Source: JAYWXI01 sp036016955
GTDB lineage: Bacteria; Bacteroidota; Bacteroidia; Flavobacteriales; Weeksellaceae
Assembly: GCF_036016955.1 (NCBI RefSeq)
Contig: NZ_JAYWXI010000018.1
Location: 1 to 21,451, forward strand
DNA: 21,451 bases
Direction of reading: 5' to 3'
The notes under the pieces were generated by a model. That model did no database searches and was not told the DNA's origin. It saw nothing but the letters and a program-made list of their open reading frames with translations. Of the stretch, positions 13,993 to 21,184 are shown piece by piece. A program made the position numbers and the translations under genes. Position 1 is the first letter of the stretch, and each line of letters begins with the position of its first letter.

Positions 13993-15078
13993 ATGGCACT
14001 AAGAGATTTATTGCAACGATTAGCAAATCAAAAGAGTAACCCTTCTGTTACCATTTCGCTCAATACGCATCGTTCCCACCCGGAAAACCAACAAGATGAA
14101 ATCGTATTGAAAAACCTAGTGAAAGAAGCCGCCCAAAGAGTGGAGGAAGAATTCGGAAAGCGCGAAGCGGCAGAAGTGCTCGAAAAACTGGAAAACATCG
14201 AAAGCAAAATCGACCACAACCACAATTTGGAAAGCCTTCATATCTTCATCTCCAAAGACGAGGAAGAGGTAGTGAAAACCACTTGGCCGGTACGTGAAAA
14301 TTTGGCTCAGGTGGACGAAACATTTGCCGTAAGATACCTGATTAAAGCCTTGAACCGAAGCGAAGAATACCTGATTCTGCGTTTGGCACAAGACGGAACA
14401 CACCTTCATCGGGCCTTAAACGACAGCGTTATCGAAGAAGTGCAAAACCATGTGTTTCCTTTCGGTGAAAATCCGAACAAAATCGACTTCAACATCCGGA
14501 AAAGCGATGCCGAATACGTTGACAGCCAAATCCAAGAACATTACCGAACAATCGACAAAGCTTTGGTGAACTACCTTCGCGAGCAAGACGAAGCCCTAAA
14601 CGTTGTGGTGCTCTCTACCCGGGACAACTACGACCATCTAATGAAAGTGGCTTCCCAACCTCAAATTTATGTGGGGCATGACGATAAAGACTACCACGCC
14701 CGCGCCGACCACCACATCGCCGCACAAGCATGGGAAATCATCAAACAAAAACAAAGCGAACAACGTACAGAAGCCATCGGCGAAATGAAGGAGGCAATCT
14801 CCAAAGCCCAAGTCCTTACCGACCTGCAGGAAATCTATCAAGCGGCCATCGACGGAAGAGGAGAGCTTTTGATCGTCCACCAAGACTACGAACAACCCGT
14901 AAAAATGATTGACGACCGCTCTTTCCAATACGCGGAAGACGCTAAGGCTCCCGGCGTTTTGGACGACATTGTAAGCACCATTGCATGGGAAGTTTTGTCC
15001 AAAAAAGGACGCGTTCATTTCACCGCACAAGAAGAAATCACCGATTTGGGTTCGATTGTACTGAAAACAAGGTACTAA
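13993..15078 (+). CDS. eRF1-like protein of the baeRF family (probably baeRF3)
   Basis: A 361-residue cytosolic protein resembling the bacterial archaeo-eukaryotic release factor families, most likely family 3. It has an N-terminal domain (about 1-110, beginning VTISLNTHRSHPENQQDEI), a central RNase-H-like domain (about 115-250, with YLILRLAQDGTHLHRAL and a following NVVVLSTRDNYDHL) and a C-terminal L7Ae-like domain (about 255-361, with GELLIVHQDYEQPV and a closing GSIVLKTRY). No GGQ tripeptide is visible, so a classical peptide-release reaction is unlikely. Ribosome rescue or a hibernation-type role has been suggested for the family but remains uncertain. It is a single-gene unit with a strong terminator at 15100-15130. 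Confidence 0.8.
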   Translation: MALRDLLQRLANQKSNPSVTISLNTHRSHPENQQDEIVLKNLVKEAAQRVEEEFGKREAAEVLEKLENIESKIDHNHNLESLHIFISKDEEEVVKTTWPVRENLAQVDETFAVRYLIKALNRSEEYLILRLAQDGTHLHRALNDSVIEEVQNHVFPFGENPNKIDFNIRKSDAEYVDSQIQEHYRTIDKALVNYLREQDEALNVVVLSTRDNYDHLMKVASQPQIYVGHDDKDYHARADHHIAAQAWEIIKQKQSEQRTEAIGEMKEAISKAQVLTDLQEIYQAAIDGRGELLIVHQDYEQPVKMIDDRSFQYAEDAKAPGVLDDIVSTIAWEVLSKKGRVHFTAQEEITDLGSIVLKTRY

Positions 15079-15096
15079 ACTTTGTTTGACCCATCT

Positions 15097-15130
15097 AAAA
15101 AAGTCGCCCCGCTTTCAGCGGGGCGACTTT
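15097..15130. terminator. Bidirectional intrinsic terminator
   Basis: A perfect 14-bp stem AAAGTCGCCCCGCT/AGCGGGGCGACTTT with a TTC loop. The A-run at 15097-15102 gives a U-tract on the minus strand, and the stem itself ends in TTT on the plus strand. It serves both convergent genes, the eRF1-like gene and the GLPGLI gene. Confidence 0.9.
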
Positions 15131-15153
15131 GCTTGTCGCTCTATCATCAAAAA

Positions 15154-16002
15154 CTATTTCGATGGTTTATCGGGGTAAGGAATGGCTTTATCCAATTCGA
15201 TGGGAAGATAATGTTTTATAATCGACTCCTGCATCATTTTTCTTTTCTGATCCAATTGGGAAATCGAATGAATATCCTCCCCATTGATATTAATGGAACC
15301 TCCATTTTTCAAAATCCTCGTCAGATAAGCTACCGGATCCTGATAATCATTCAACATCAGTTTTACCCATTGCTCGTGATTGATTTTCAGGGGCGTTTTA
15401 TCATAGTAAGTTTCTAAAAAGTTTTCGGTGGCGTAGGTTTCGCCCAAGACTTTATTCTTTACCAAAACATAGTGAAACTTCTGCTCTGTATCATAGATTT
15501 CATAAATCAGCCCGGGCAGGCCGTTAAATTTATAGGGGCCTTCCATCACCGGAATTTCTTTAGCAAACCAAGCTTCCCAATCCCGACCTCCGAAGTGCGT
15601 TCGAGCCTTTTGAAGGATAAGATTTTCAGGGCTTTTTTTAGTTACCGACGTTACCTCCCAGTCCATAGCATCCGAAGAAGGAATGACAAAATAATCGCTG
15701 TCATTGTTAGTGAAAAAATTAAGATGTGTGTGTTGATTTTTATCCCTCTTCAGCACTTGCTTCGTAGACGAAACGGTTCTGAAAACGTGCCCCGGCGTTT
15801 TTTTTGACAACGAATCACTTTCCAAAAATTTAAGGTCATAAAACTTAACTTCTTTCGGATTTACATCTAATACCATTAAGTCCTTCTGGGGCCCATTGCC
15901 CACCTGCCGGGTAAGTTGATAGATAAACCGATTGGTCTGTGCCCAAACCATCATCCCTAAATTAAGGAATAGGACGGATAAAATCATTTTTTTAGTCCTC
16001 AT
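15154..16002 (-). CDS. GLPGLI family secreted protein
   Basis: A 282-residue protein with a Sec signal peptide (about 1-21, ending VWAQ). It holds the exact GLPGLI motif at 161-166 within MEGPYKFNGLPGLIYEIYD, preceded by the family's GGRDWEAWFAKEIP (138-151). These proteins are common in multiple copies in Chryseobacterium and relatives. They are secreted or periplasmic, and their function is unknown. Length and architecture are typical. Upstream, TATCTTTA at about 16092 (minus strand) is one base off the -7 consensus and far from the start codon, so the promoter is uncertain. It converges on the eRF1-like gene across a shared terminator. No TonB-dependent receptor, a frequent neighbour of this family, is in the window. 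Confidence 0.93.
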   Translation of the reverse strand: MRTKKMILSVLFLNLGMMVWAQTNRFIYQLTRQVGNGPQKDLMVLDVNPKEVKFYDLKFLESDSLSKKTPGHVFRTVSSTKQVLKRDKNQHTHLNFFTNNDSDYFVIPSSDAMDWEVTSVTKKSPENLILQKARTHFGGRDWEAWFAKEIPVMEGPYKFNGLPGLIYEIYDTEQKFHYVLVKNKVLGETYATENFLETYYDKTPLKINHEQWVKLMLNDYQDPVAYLTRILKNGGSININGEDIHSISQLDQKRKMMQESIIKHYLPIELDKAIPYPDKPSK

Positions 16003-16251
16003 GTTTTATTTAAGTCTTCATTCTAGTTTTTTTCTTCGTTTGGTCCACGCCATTATTAAATTCTTTTTTGTCTTCCGAAAAAGACCTGTTAAAGATAAAA
16101 CATTTCAATTAATACGAAAAACTATTTTTAATTCTCCGTCTTCAGCCGTTTTTAACCGCTTTTTATTACGACAAACCCAATGAAATCTAAGGTTTTTTGT
16201 GATTTTTGTTTTTTTTGAAGCTGAAAATTGAAATAAATCAGGGTAAAAAAC

Positions 16252-16282
16252 TTGTGCATGTCCTCATAGTTTTCTACATTTG
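16252..16282 (+). promoter_or_regulatory. Promoter TTG-N20-TACATTTG
   Basis: TTG (16252-16254), a 20-nt spacer and TACATTTG (16275-16282) match the Bacteroidota promoter in both sequence and spacing, with the same spacing as the rpsO promoter. The predicted start is near 16286. No gene follows for 650 nt. The product would be an RNA carrying the (AC)15 tract, ending at the hairpin at 16505-16547 or reading on into the gene at 16941. Confidence 0.55.
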
Positions 16283-16366
16283 GCTCGTTATGCTTTTGGG
16301 ACCCAATCACATCCGAAAAAACGAAAAAAAACAACCGAAAAATTTGGTGGTTTCGGATAATCGTGT

Positions 16367-16399
<33 letters not shown>

Positions 16400-16504
16400 A
16401 CTTACGTCCCCTAAGGCTTTATAAAAGCGCGCAGGTACGCGTAGCTTACAAAAATTTTTCGGAAAAACCAAGCTTACTTTATTTTTTTACGGCTTTGGTT
16501 TTAG

Positions 16505-16547
16505 GCGTTGTTTTGAGGAATCTTATTTCTCAAAACAACGCTTTTTT
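16505..16547 (+). terminator. Terminator-like hairpin in the long gene-free region
   Basis: GCGTTGTTTTGAG (16505-16517) pairs perfectly with CTCAAAACAACGC (16529-16541). Weak extra pairs extend into the loop, and six T (16542-16547) follow. No gene lies upstream on this strand, so it would end the transcript predicted from 16286 or act as an attenuator. Confidence 0.65.
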
Positions 16548-16625
16548 GGTTTCTGCCTTTATGGTCGTTTTGGCCGTTATTCTTTTTCCTTTTTCGAAAA
16601 AATCATTTTTAACGCTAAATCCCAA

Positions 16626-16683
16626 GCTAAAAGCCCTTCTTTGTTTTCATAAGTTAAAGTTTAAGTGTATCGGGGCTTTTAGC
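16626..16683. repeat. 11-bp perfect inverted repeat
   Basis: GCTAAAAGCCC (16626-16636) and GGGCTTTTAGC (16673-16683) are exact complements around a 36-nt loop. It is part of a series of hairpins upstream of the fibre genes. Confidence 0.6.
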
Positions 16684-16684
16684 C

Positions 16685-16717
16685 GCCGGAAGGTCGCCTC
16701 ATGGCTTTCCGGCTTTC
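16685..16717 (+). terminator. Possible second terminator-like hairpin
   Basis: GCCGGAA (16685-16691) pairs with TTCCGGC (16707-16713) and is followed by TTTCTT. It sits 1 nt after the previous inverted repeat. Its function is unproven. Confidence 0.4.
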
Positions 16718-16810
16718 TTGCGAAAAAATTTGAAACAACTATAAATACGGTTTTTTACCGCCCAACCCGATCCGATGGAGGCAAAATCGTAAAACAATCA
16801 AGCCACAGAA

Positions 16811-16897
16811 AAAATGCATCGAGAATACGGACACAGGATGGTTGTCTTCATAACCAGCCAACACCTAACACCATTCTTGTCCGTTTCCGATGCTTTT
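16811..16897. promoter_or_regulatory. Long bulged stem just upstream of the fibre genes
   Basis: GCATCG-a-GAA-t-ACGGACA (16816-16833) pairs with TGTCCGT-TTC-CGATGC (16878-16893): 16 bp with two single-base bulges. AAAA/TTTT can add a few more pairs at the base. The 44-nt apical part holds a smaller TGGTT/AACCA hairpin (loop of 8). The element ends 44 nt before the ATG at 16941, so a 5'-leader control element is likely. Confidence 0.55.
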
Positions 16898-16940
16898 CAC
16901 AATAATGATTTCATAAATATTAACCACTAAACAAAAAAAA

Positions 16941-17618
16941 ATGAAAAAAGGAACAATTAAATTCGGCGTTTTAGCTTTTTTAGGATTGGGGTTTTCTGCC
17001 TACGGACAGTACAATGGTAAAGTAGGGATTAATACCACTACTCCTAATGCAACATTGGAGATTCAAATATCTGATGCTAACAAAAGTGGAAATACCAAAG
17101 AGGGGATTTTAATCCCAAATGTAAGTGCCGAGAGAGCTGAAAATATGGGTGCAGGGCTAGAAGATGGTACTTTATTATTCATTGGTTCTGGGGCAGCTAA
17201 TGCTACAGGTACTACATCTAATTACAGTGGTAAAGGGTTTTACTACTTTGATAAAACCACTACCAAGTGGGTAAAAGTAGGAGCTGCTTCTACAACTAAA
17301 GAGTTTACCGCAAGATTGGGGCAAACGGTATCTGCCAGTTATGAGTGGACAAAAAAAGGAGGCGTTGCTGGAGGAGAAGAAATAGGTTTAGCCGATTTCT
17401 ATGAGTTTACAGTAGATGCAGGAGCATTAAAACTCCCTGCACCTAGTGCACATAAAGGTGCAATTATTCACTTTAAAAATTCTACGGGTGGAACACTAGT
17501 TTATACTGGAACTAATGGAGTAGATTTCCCATCAGAAACATCATCTATTACGGCAAGTTCAGCTCAAATGGTTTGGTCTGATGGAACTAAATGGTATCTT
17601 ATAGGAGGTAGAAACTAA
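16941..17618 (+). CDS. Secreted VGIN-motif surface protein
   Basis: A 225-residue protein with a Sec signal peptide (about 1-22, ending SAYGQ). The mature part opens with GKVGINTTTPNATLEI (26-41), the motif that starts many secreted fibre-like proteins in Flavobacteriia. Next comes GILIPNVSAERAENMG (55-70) and GKGFYYFDKTTTKWVKVG (98-114), a Trp-containing turn also common in them. The C-terminal half is Gly/Ser/Thr-rich and beta-like, ending YLIGGRN. No enzyme motif is visible. Base composition is distinctly more AT-rich than nhaA or prfB. It is followed 34 nt later by a second secreted protein sharing the VGI-P-LE motif, so the two probably form one operon and one extracellular structure. 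Confidence 0.75.
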   Translation: MKKGTIKFGVLAFLGLGFSAYGQYNGKVGINTTTPNATLEIQISDANKSGNTKEGILIPNVSAERAENMGAGLEDGTLLFIGSGAANATGTTSNYSGKGFYYFDKTTTKWVKVGAASTTKEFTARLGQTVSASYEWTKKGGVAGGEEIGLADFYEFTVDAGALKLPAPSAHKGAIIHFKNSTGGTLVYTGTNGVDFPSETSSITASSAQMVWSDGTKWYLIGGRN

Positions 17619-17652
17619 TTATCATTTTATTAACCTTAAAAAAATAGACAAA

Positions 17653-19668
17653 ATGAAAAAAATAACAATATTGGCACTAGCATTAGGGACTTGCTCAATA
17701 GCTCAAGCTCAAGTACTATCTCATGGAGAAATTTCTAAAAACTTGTTTAAGACCAATTATTTCCTCGATGCAAGTAATTTTCAGAGTCAAGCAGATGTTT
17801 CTAAAGGAAAATTGTTAGGTTTTCCTAAAACCGATTTAACACAGTTTAAATTTGATTTAAAGGTGGTTACCGATGAGGTAACATTATCGGGGTTTGATGG
17901 GGTAGTAGTTTATAATACTGCTATAGGAAAAACAGGTTCAGACGCTAATACCCAAGGTAAAGTAGTAGATGTAACCCCAGGTTTTTACTATTTCTCTAAT
18001 CCTAATGGAGCTACCAACCAAACGGTTTCCGAAGGGAAATGGGTAAGGTTAAGCGATAGTGTTAGCCAAGAAGGGCAAGAATGGTTACATAATGGTTCTG
18101 ATGCTATTTATGCTAAAAGAGCTAAGGAAAATACTCCCTCTAATGCATTTGAAATTTTGGATAATGGTAAAACCTATATAAACCAAGGAGGAGTTGATTG
18201 GACAACATTAACAAATTCAGAGGGATTACCCCTTTTCTCTGCTAATCCCAGAGGTTATTTGCTTAATGCAAAGTATCAAAGCAGTAAATCTTTACCTACC
18301 ACTAATATTGAGATTGACCATGACAATTTAGGGATAGCAGGATATACTTTTAACTCTAGTAGTGCTTTTGTAGAGGCAAATCATGTAAATAATGCACAGG
18401 GTAACAAAAAGTTGTATCAGTCTTCTTCCGAGTCTATAAATGTAAATGATAATATTACCCAACCCCTATACTATGTTAGAGGTAAAGCTTTTCATACTTT
18501 GGTTGGAGGTCAAGTTTCTGCTGATATAGAATTTATTAGAGGTATTTCTTCAACGGCAGTTAGAGGTGGAGCGGGTAACTCAAAATTTTCTGCTGCAGGG
18601 TATTTTGCTTCTACTACCGAAGATAATGCCGTGGTAACTTTTGGGGAAGCGGTTAGAGGAGGAGTAAATGTCAAAAATGGAGGTACAATAAATAATATGG
18701 TTGGAGGTCGTTTTTATGCTGATGTTATGGGAGGTAATACCACTAATTCAATAGGAGTTAGAGGAGCAGCCAATACTTATACAGAGCAGACAACTAATGT
18801 AAGTAGATTGTTCGGAGGAGATTTTTATTCTGTGGGTAACTCAAGTATTGTTATTGAAGAGATGAGAGGGGTTTCTGGTCATACCGAAATAAAAGGCAAT
18901 ACCACTTCAAATGAGGTTATAGGTGGGCATTTCAGTACGCAACTGAATAATTCGTCAAATTTAAGTTTAGTGAGAGGAGCTAAAATTTTACATATGTTAC
19001 AAGAAACACCATCTGTTTCCGAAATGATAGGGGTACAAACAGGGATTATTAGAAAAGCAGAAGCAACATCGGTAAGTACGAATATCGCAAATTACTATGG
19101 TTTTGTATCTGATAATTTACTAGAAGATAATTCATTTACGGGAAGTATTACAAATTATTACGATTATTTTGCAAAAGATGCTCAAATAGCCTCTAGTAAG
19201 ATTGTAAACTATTATGGGTTTTATATTAATGGATTAAATAAAACCAGCTACTTAGAAGGAAAAATGGGGATAGGAGTTACGGCTCCAGTAGAAAAATTAG
19301 AAGTCGCAGGTAAAGTAAAAGCCACGTCTTTTATAGGCACTAACGGAGCAAGTATCTTCCCAGATTATGTATTCCAAAAATATTATACAGGTACTTCTAG
19401 TATTAAAGCAGATTATAGTTTTAAAACGCTAAGCCAAGTAGAAAACTTTGTAAAAGCTAACGGGCATCTGCCAGGGTATAAGTCCGCCGCAGAAATCAAA
19501 AAGCAAGGTTATATAGACCTTATGGAAACTCAATTGACTAATGTGGAGAAGATAGAAGAACTCTATCTGCATAGTATAGAGCAAGACAAGGCCTTAAAAG
19601 CGAAAGATGCTAAAATAGCAGAGTTAGAAGCTCGCTTGCATAAGCTAGAAGCCTTATTAGTAAAGTAG
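17653..19668 (+). CDS. Secreted tail-fibre-like repeat protein with C-terminal coiled coil
   Basis: A 671-residue protein with a Sec signal peptide (1-19, SIAQAQ). The N-terminal region (20-200) includes GFYYFSNPNG and KWVRLSD, as in the preceding protein. Residues about 284-475 hold repeats of about 36 residues, each opening with a GG-x-F-like strand and carrying a central RG (GG at 284, 314, 350, 387, 423, then IG at 459). Three NYYG/NYYD units follow (480-525). Residues 536-550 repeat the GKMGIGVTAPVEKLEV motif. The C-terminus has the flavobacterial fibre end: FPDYVFQKYY (569-578), NGHLPGYKSA (603-612), IDLMETQ, then a heptad-like coiled coil (627-670). This suggests a trimeric fibre with a C-terminal trimerisation or chaperone segment. 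It is AT-rich. Target unknown. Confidence 0.8.
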   Translation: MKKITILALALGTCSIAQAQVLSHGEISKNLFKTNYFLDASNFQSQADVSKGKLLGFPKTDLTQFKFDLKVVTDEVTLSGFDGVVVYNTAIGKTGSDANTQGKVVDVTPGFYYFSNPNGATNQTVSEGKWVRLSDSVSQEGQEWLHNGSDAIYAKRAKENTPSNAFEILDNGKTYINQGGVDWTTLTNSEGLPLFSANPRGYLLNAKYQSSKSLPTTNIEIDHDNLGIAGYTFNSSSAFVEANHVNNAQGNKKLYQSSSESINVNDNITQPLYYVRGKAFHTLVGGQVSADIEFIRGISSTAVRGGAGNSKFSAAGYFASTTEDNAVVTFGEAVRGGVNVKNGGTINNMVGGRFYADVMGGNTTNSIGVRGAANTYTEQTTNVSRLFGGDFYSVGNSSIVIEEMRGVSGHTEIKGNTTSNEVIGGHFSTQLNNSSNLSLVRGAKILHMLQETPSVSEMIGVQTGIIRKAEATSVSTNIANYYGFVSDNLLEDNSFTGSITNYYDYFAKDAQIASSKIVNYYGFYINGLNKTSYLEGKMGIGVTAPVEKLEVAGKVKATSFIGTNGASIFPDYVFQKYYTGTSSIKADYSFKTLSQVENFVKANGHLPGYKSAAEIKKQGYIDLMETQLTNVEKIEELYLHSIEQDKALKAKDAKIAELEARLHKLEALLVK

Positions 19669-19678
19669 TTTAACCTTT

Positions 19679-19709
19679 CCCCATGACGGTATCGCAATGG
19701 GGCTTTTTT
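19679..19709 (+). terminator. Intrinsic terminator of the fibre operon
   Basis: CCCCAT (19679-19684) pairs with ATGGGG (19697-19702), followed by CTTTTTT. It lies 10 nt after the stop codon of the fibre gene. Confidence 0.75.
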
Positions 19710-19725
19710 ATACTTTACAAAGTAT
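19710..19725. promoter_or_regulatory. Palindrome between terminator and DUF4469 gene
   Basis: ATACTTT-AC-AAAGTAT has 7-bp arms around a 2-bp centre, 38 nt before the ATG at 19764. It could be an operator or part of the promoter. No TAnnTTTG element is visible here. Confidence 0.35.
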
Positions 19726-19763
19726 TGCAAACATCTAACACTAACATCAAAACTTTATACATT

Positions 19764-20483
19764 ATGAACACTCTAAAAGCATGGTTGCGTCCCAACCTCC
19801 TCACCAAAGACGACCCGAACGATTTTGTCGCGGTGCCCCTCTTAGGTGGCAGCCTCGGCATTACAGAAATCATAAATGCCCTCAAAAAAGAGGGGATGGA
19901 GATAAAAACCGAAACCGCAATAGATATTATCACTCGTTTTAACCGCAAAGCCTCAGAATTGGTACTCAACGGGTATAGTGTAAATACAGGGCTGGTGTAT
20001 ATGCGTCCTGCCATCAAAGGTGTGTTTTATGACAAGACTTGGGATAAGGAGAGGCACTCCGTTTATGTGAATGTAAACCAAGGTTTAGACCTTAGAAAAG
20101 CGGTAGCCGACACCAAGGTAGAAATCCTCGGCGAGCAATCCAGCCCAATGAGCGTGTTCAGCATTACCGATAAAGCCACAGGCAAAGCAGACGGTACCCT
20201 CACCAAAGGTAAAAATGCCGAAATCAAAGGCACTTACATTAAAATAGACGGCGACAATCCTAAGAACGGCATTGTTTTCAAAAACCTAGACAATCAGCAA
20301 GAAGTGAAACTCTCAGCCGAGCATATTGTGCTTAACGAGCCGTCAAGGGTGCTTATTCTTGTGCCTTCGGATTTGGAGGCAGGAAACTATGAGCTAAGTA
20401 TTACTACGCAGAGAAGTAGCGGTAATGCTCTGCTTAAAGACCCGAGAACGGAGACGTTATCCACGCCTGTAGTGATCGGGTAA
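19764..20483 (+). CDS. DUF4469 / HU-like domain protein
   Basis: A 239-residue protein of a Bacteroidota family that joins an N-terminal HU/IHF-like fold (about 1-125) to a C-terminal Ig-like DUF4469 domain (about 130-239). Recognisable pieces: KAWLRPNLLTKDDPNDFVAV (5-24), GSLGITEIINALKKEGMEI (29-47), the conserved NGYSVNTGLVYMRPAIKGVF (69-88), and TDKATGKADGTLTKGKNAEI (135-154) leading to the ATYIKI-like strand GTYIKIDGD. Start 19764 is preferred to the longer reading to 19683, which runs through the fibre-operon terminator. It is more G+C-rich than the fibre genes. DNA binding is predicted from the fold. The family's cellular role is not established. Confidence 0.85.
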   Translation: MNTLKAWLRPNLLTKDDPNDFVAVPLLGGSLGITEIINALKKEGMEIKTETAIDIITRFNRKASELVLNGYSVNTGLVYMRPAIKGVFYDKTWDKERHSVYVNVNQGLDLRKAVADTKVEILGEQSSPMSVFSITDKATGKADGTLTKGKNAEIKGTYIKIDGDNPKNGIVFKNLDNQQEVKLSAEHIVLNEPSRVLILVPSDLEAGNYELSITTQRSSGNALLKDPRTETLSTPVVIG

Positions 20484-20507
20484 CCGTCTTATTCAACCCC
20501 AATAACC

Positions 20508-20544
20508 AATGCCCACCACTATAATATAGCGGTGGGCATTATTA
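20508..20544 (+). terminator. Intrinsic terminator of the DUF4469 gene
   Basis: AATGCCCACC (20508-20517) pairs with GGTGGGCATT (20531-20540), and CTATA/TATAG continues the stem inward. A T-rich tail follows. It lies 24 nt after the stop codon. Confidence 0.85.
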
Positions 20545-20902
20545 TTCTAATAGCACAAAAACAAACCTGTCCAATAGGTCGGAGCCTCCGACACGGTAAG
20601 GTAGAACCACCCGACATTGGCAAGTCATAGTTTACAACATTCTAAAGTCATATCACACTACGAAGCGGAGCGGGAGGGATGGTCATAGCTTTGTCGGCAA
20701 ATGAGGCAACCATGAGGTCTATTATTACCGTTTTGGTGCCGTGTCTTACTTTAGACGGCAACGGTGTGCCGCTTTAGACGGTGACTGGACGTTGCCAAAT
20801 AAAGCACTGGAAATTTTAACGAATGGACGCCCCATTTTCTTAACGCCTCCGTTTCCTTAGGTCGGTTATTATATATGGTAGAGAATACTCGACCTCTAAT
20901 CC
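20545..20902. other. Gene-free spacer with palindrome and direct repeats
   Basis: About 360 nt between the DUF4469 gene and the rRNA terminator. It contains the palindrome GTCGGAG-C-CTCCGAC (20578-20592), reminiscent of REP-type elements, and two copies of CTTTAGACGG (20749-20758 and 20772-20781). A 32-codon frame (20679-20777) after GGAGGG is probably chance. I recognise no protein or RNA in it. Confidence 0.5.
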
Positions 20903-20939
20903 AAAAAAAAATCCCCAACTACGAATGTAGTTGAGGATT
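20903..20939 (-). terminator. rRNA operon terminator
   Basis: AATCCCCAACTAC (20910-20922) pairs with GTAGTTGAGGATT (20927-20939) at 12 of 13 positions around a GAAT loop. On the minus strand it is followed by nine U (A-run 20903-20911, overlapping the stem end). It lies about 15 nt past the 5S gene. Confidence 0.9.
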
Positions 20940-20951
20940 CCAAAATAAAAA

Positions 20952-21056
<105 letters not shown>

Positions 21057-21184
21057 AAAGGCTGTATAATCACTCTCTTAAGTCCTAAAAAGTCTTAAAC
21101 TCCCTATACCTAAAAAAAGTTTTTAGCGATAAAAACCTTCACAAAGAGCAAACCTCTCACTCAAAGAGTGCCCGAAAATAGGCT

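Noticed and set aside
16811..16897. tRNA gene or tRNA remnant
   Set aside because: The inner hairpin with a CAT-containing loop suggested a tRNA, but no T-arm GGTTC motif, D-arm or acceptor stem of the right size is present on either strand.
16495..16905. 136-codon plus-strand frame before the fibre genes
   Set aside because: It begins with TTG, not ATG. It runs through a terminator-like hairpin and two further inverted repeats, and has no recognisable domain or ribosome-entry context. The structured non-coding reading explains the sequence better.
20679..20777. 32-codon frame preceded by GGAGGG
   Set aside because: Short, with no recognisable sequence and no promoter. A Shine-Dalgarno-like string carries little weight in Bacteroidota.
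21057..21184. tRNA in the 23S-5S spacer
   Set aside because: The spacer is AT-rich with no cloverleaf or T-arm sequence.
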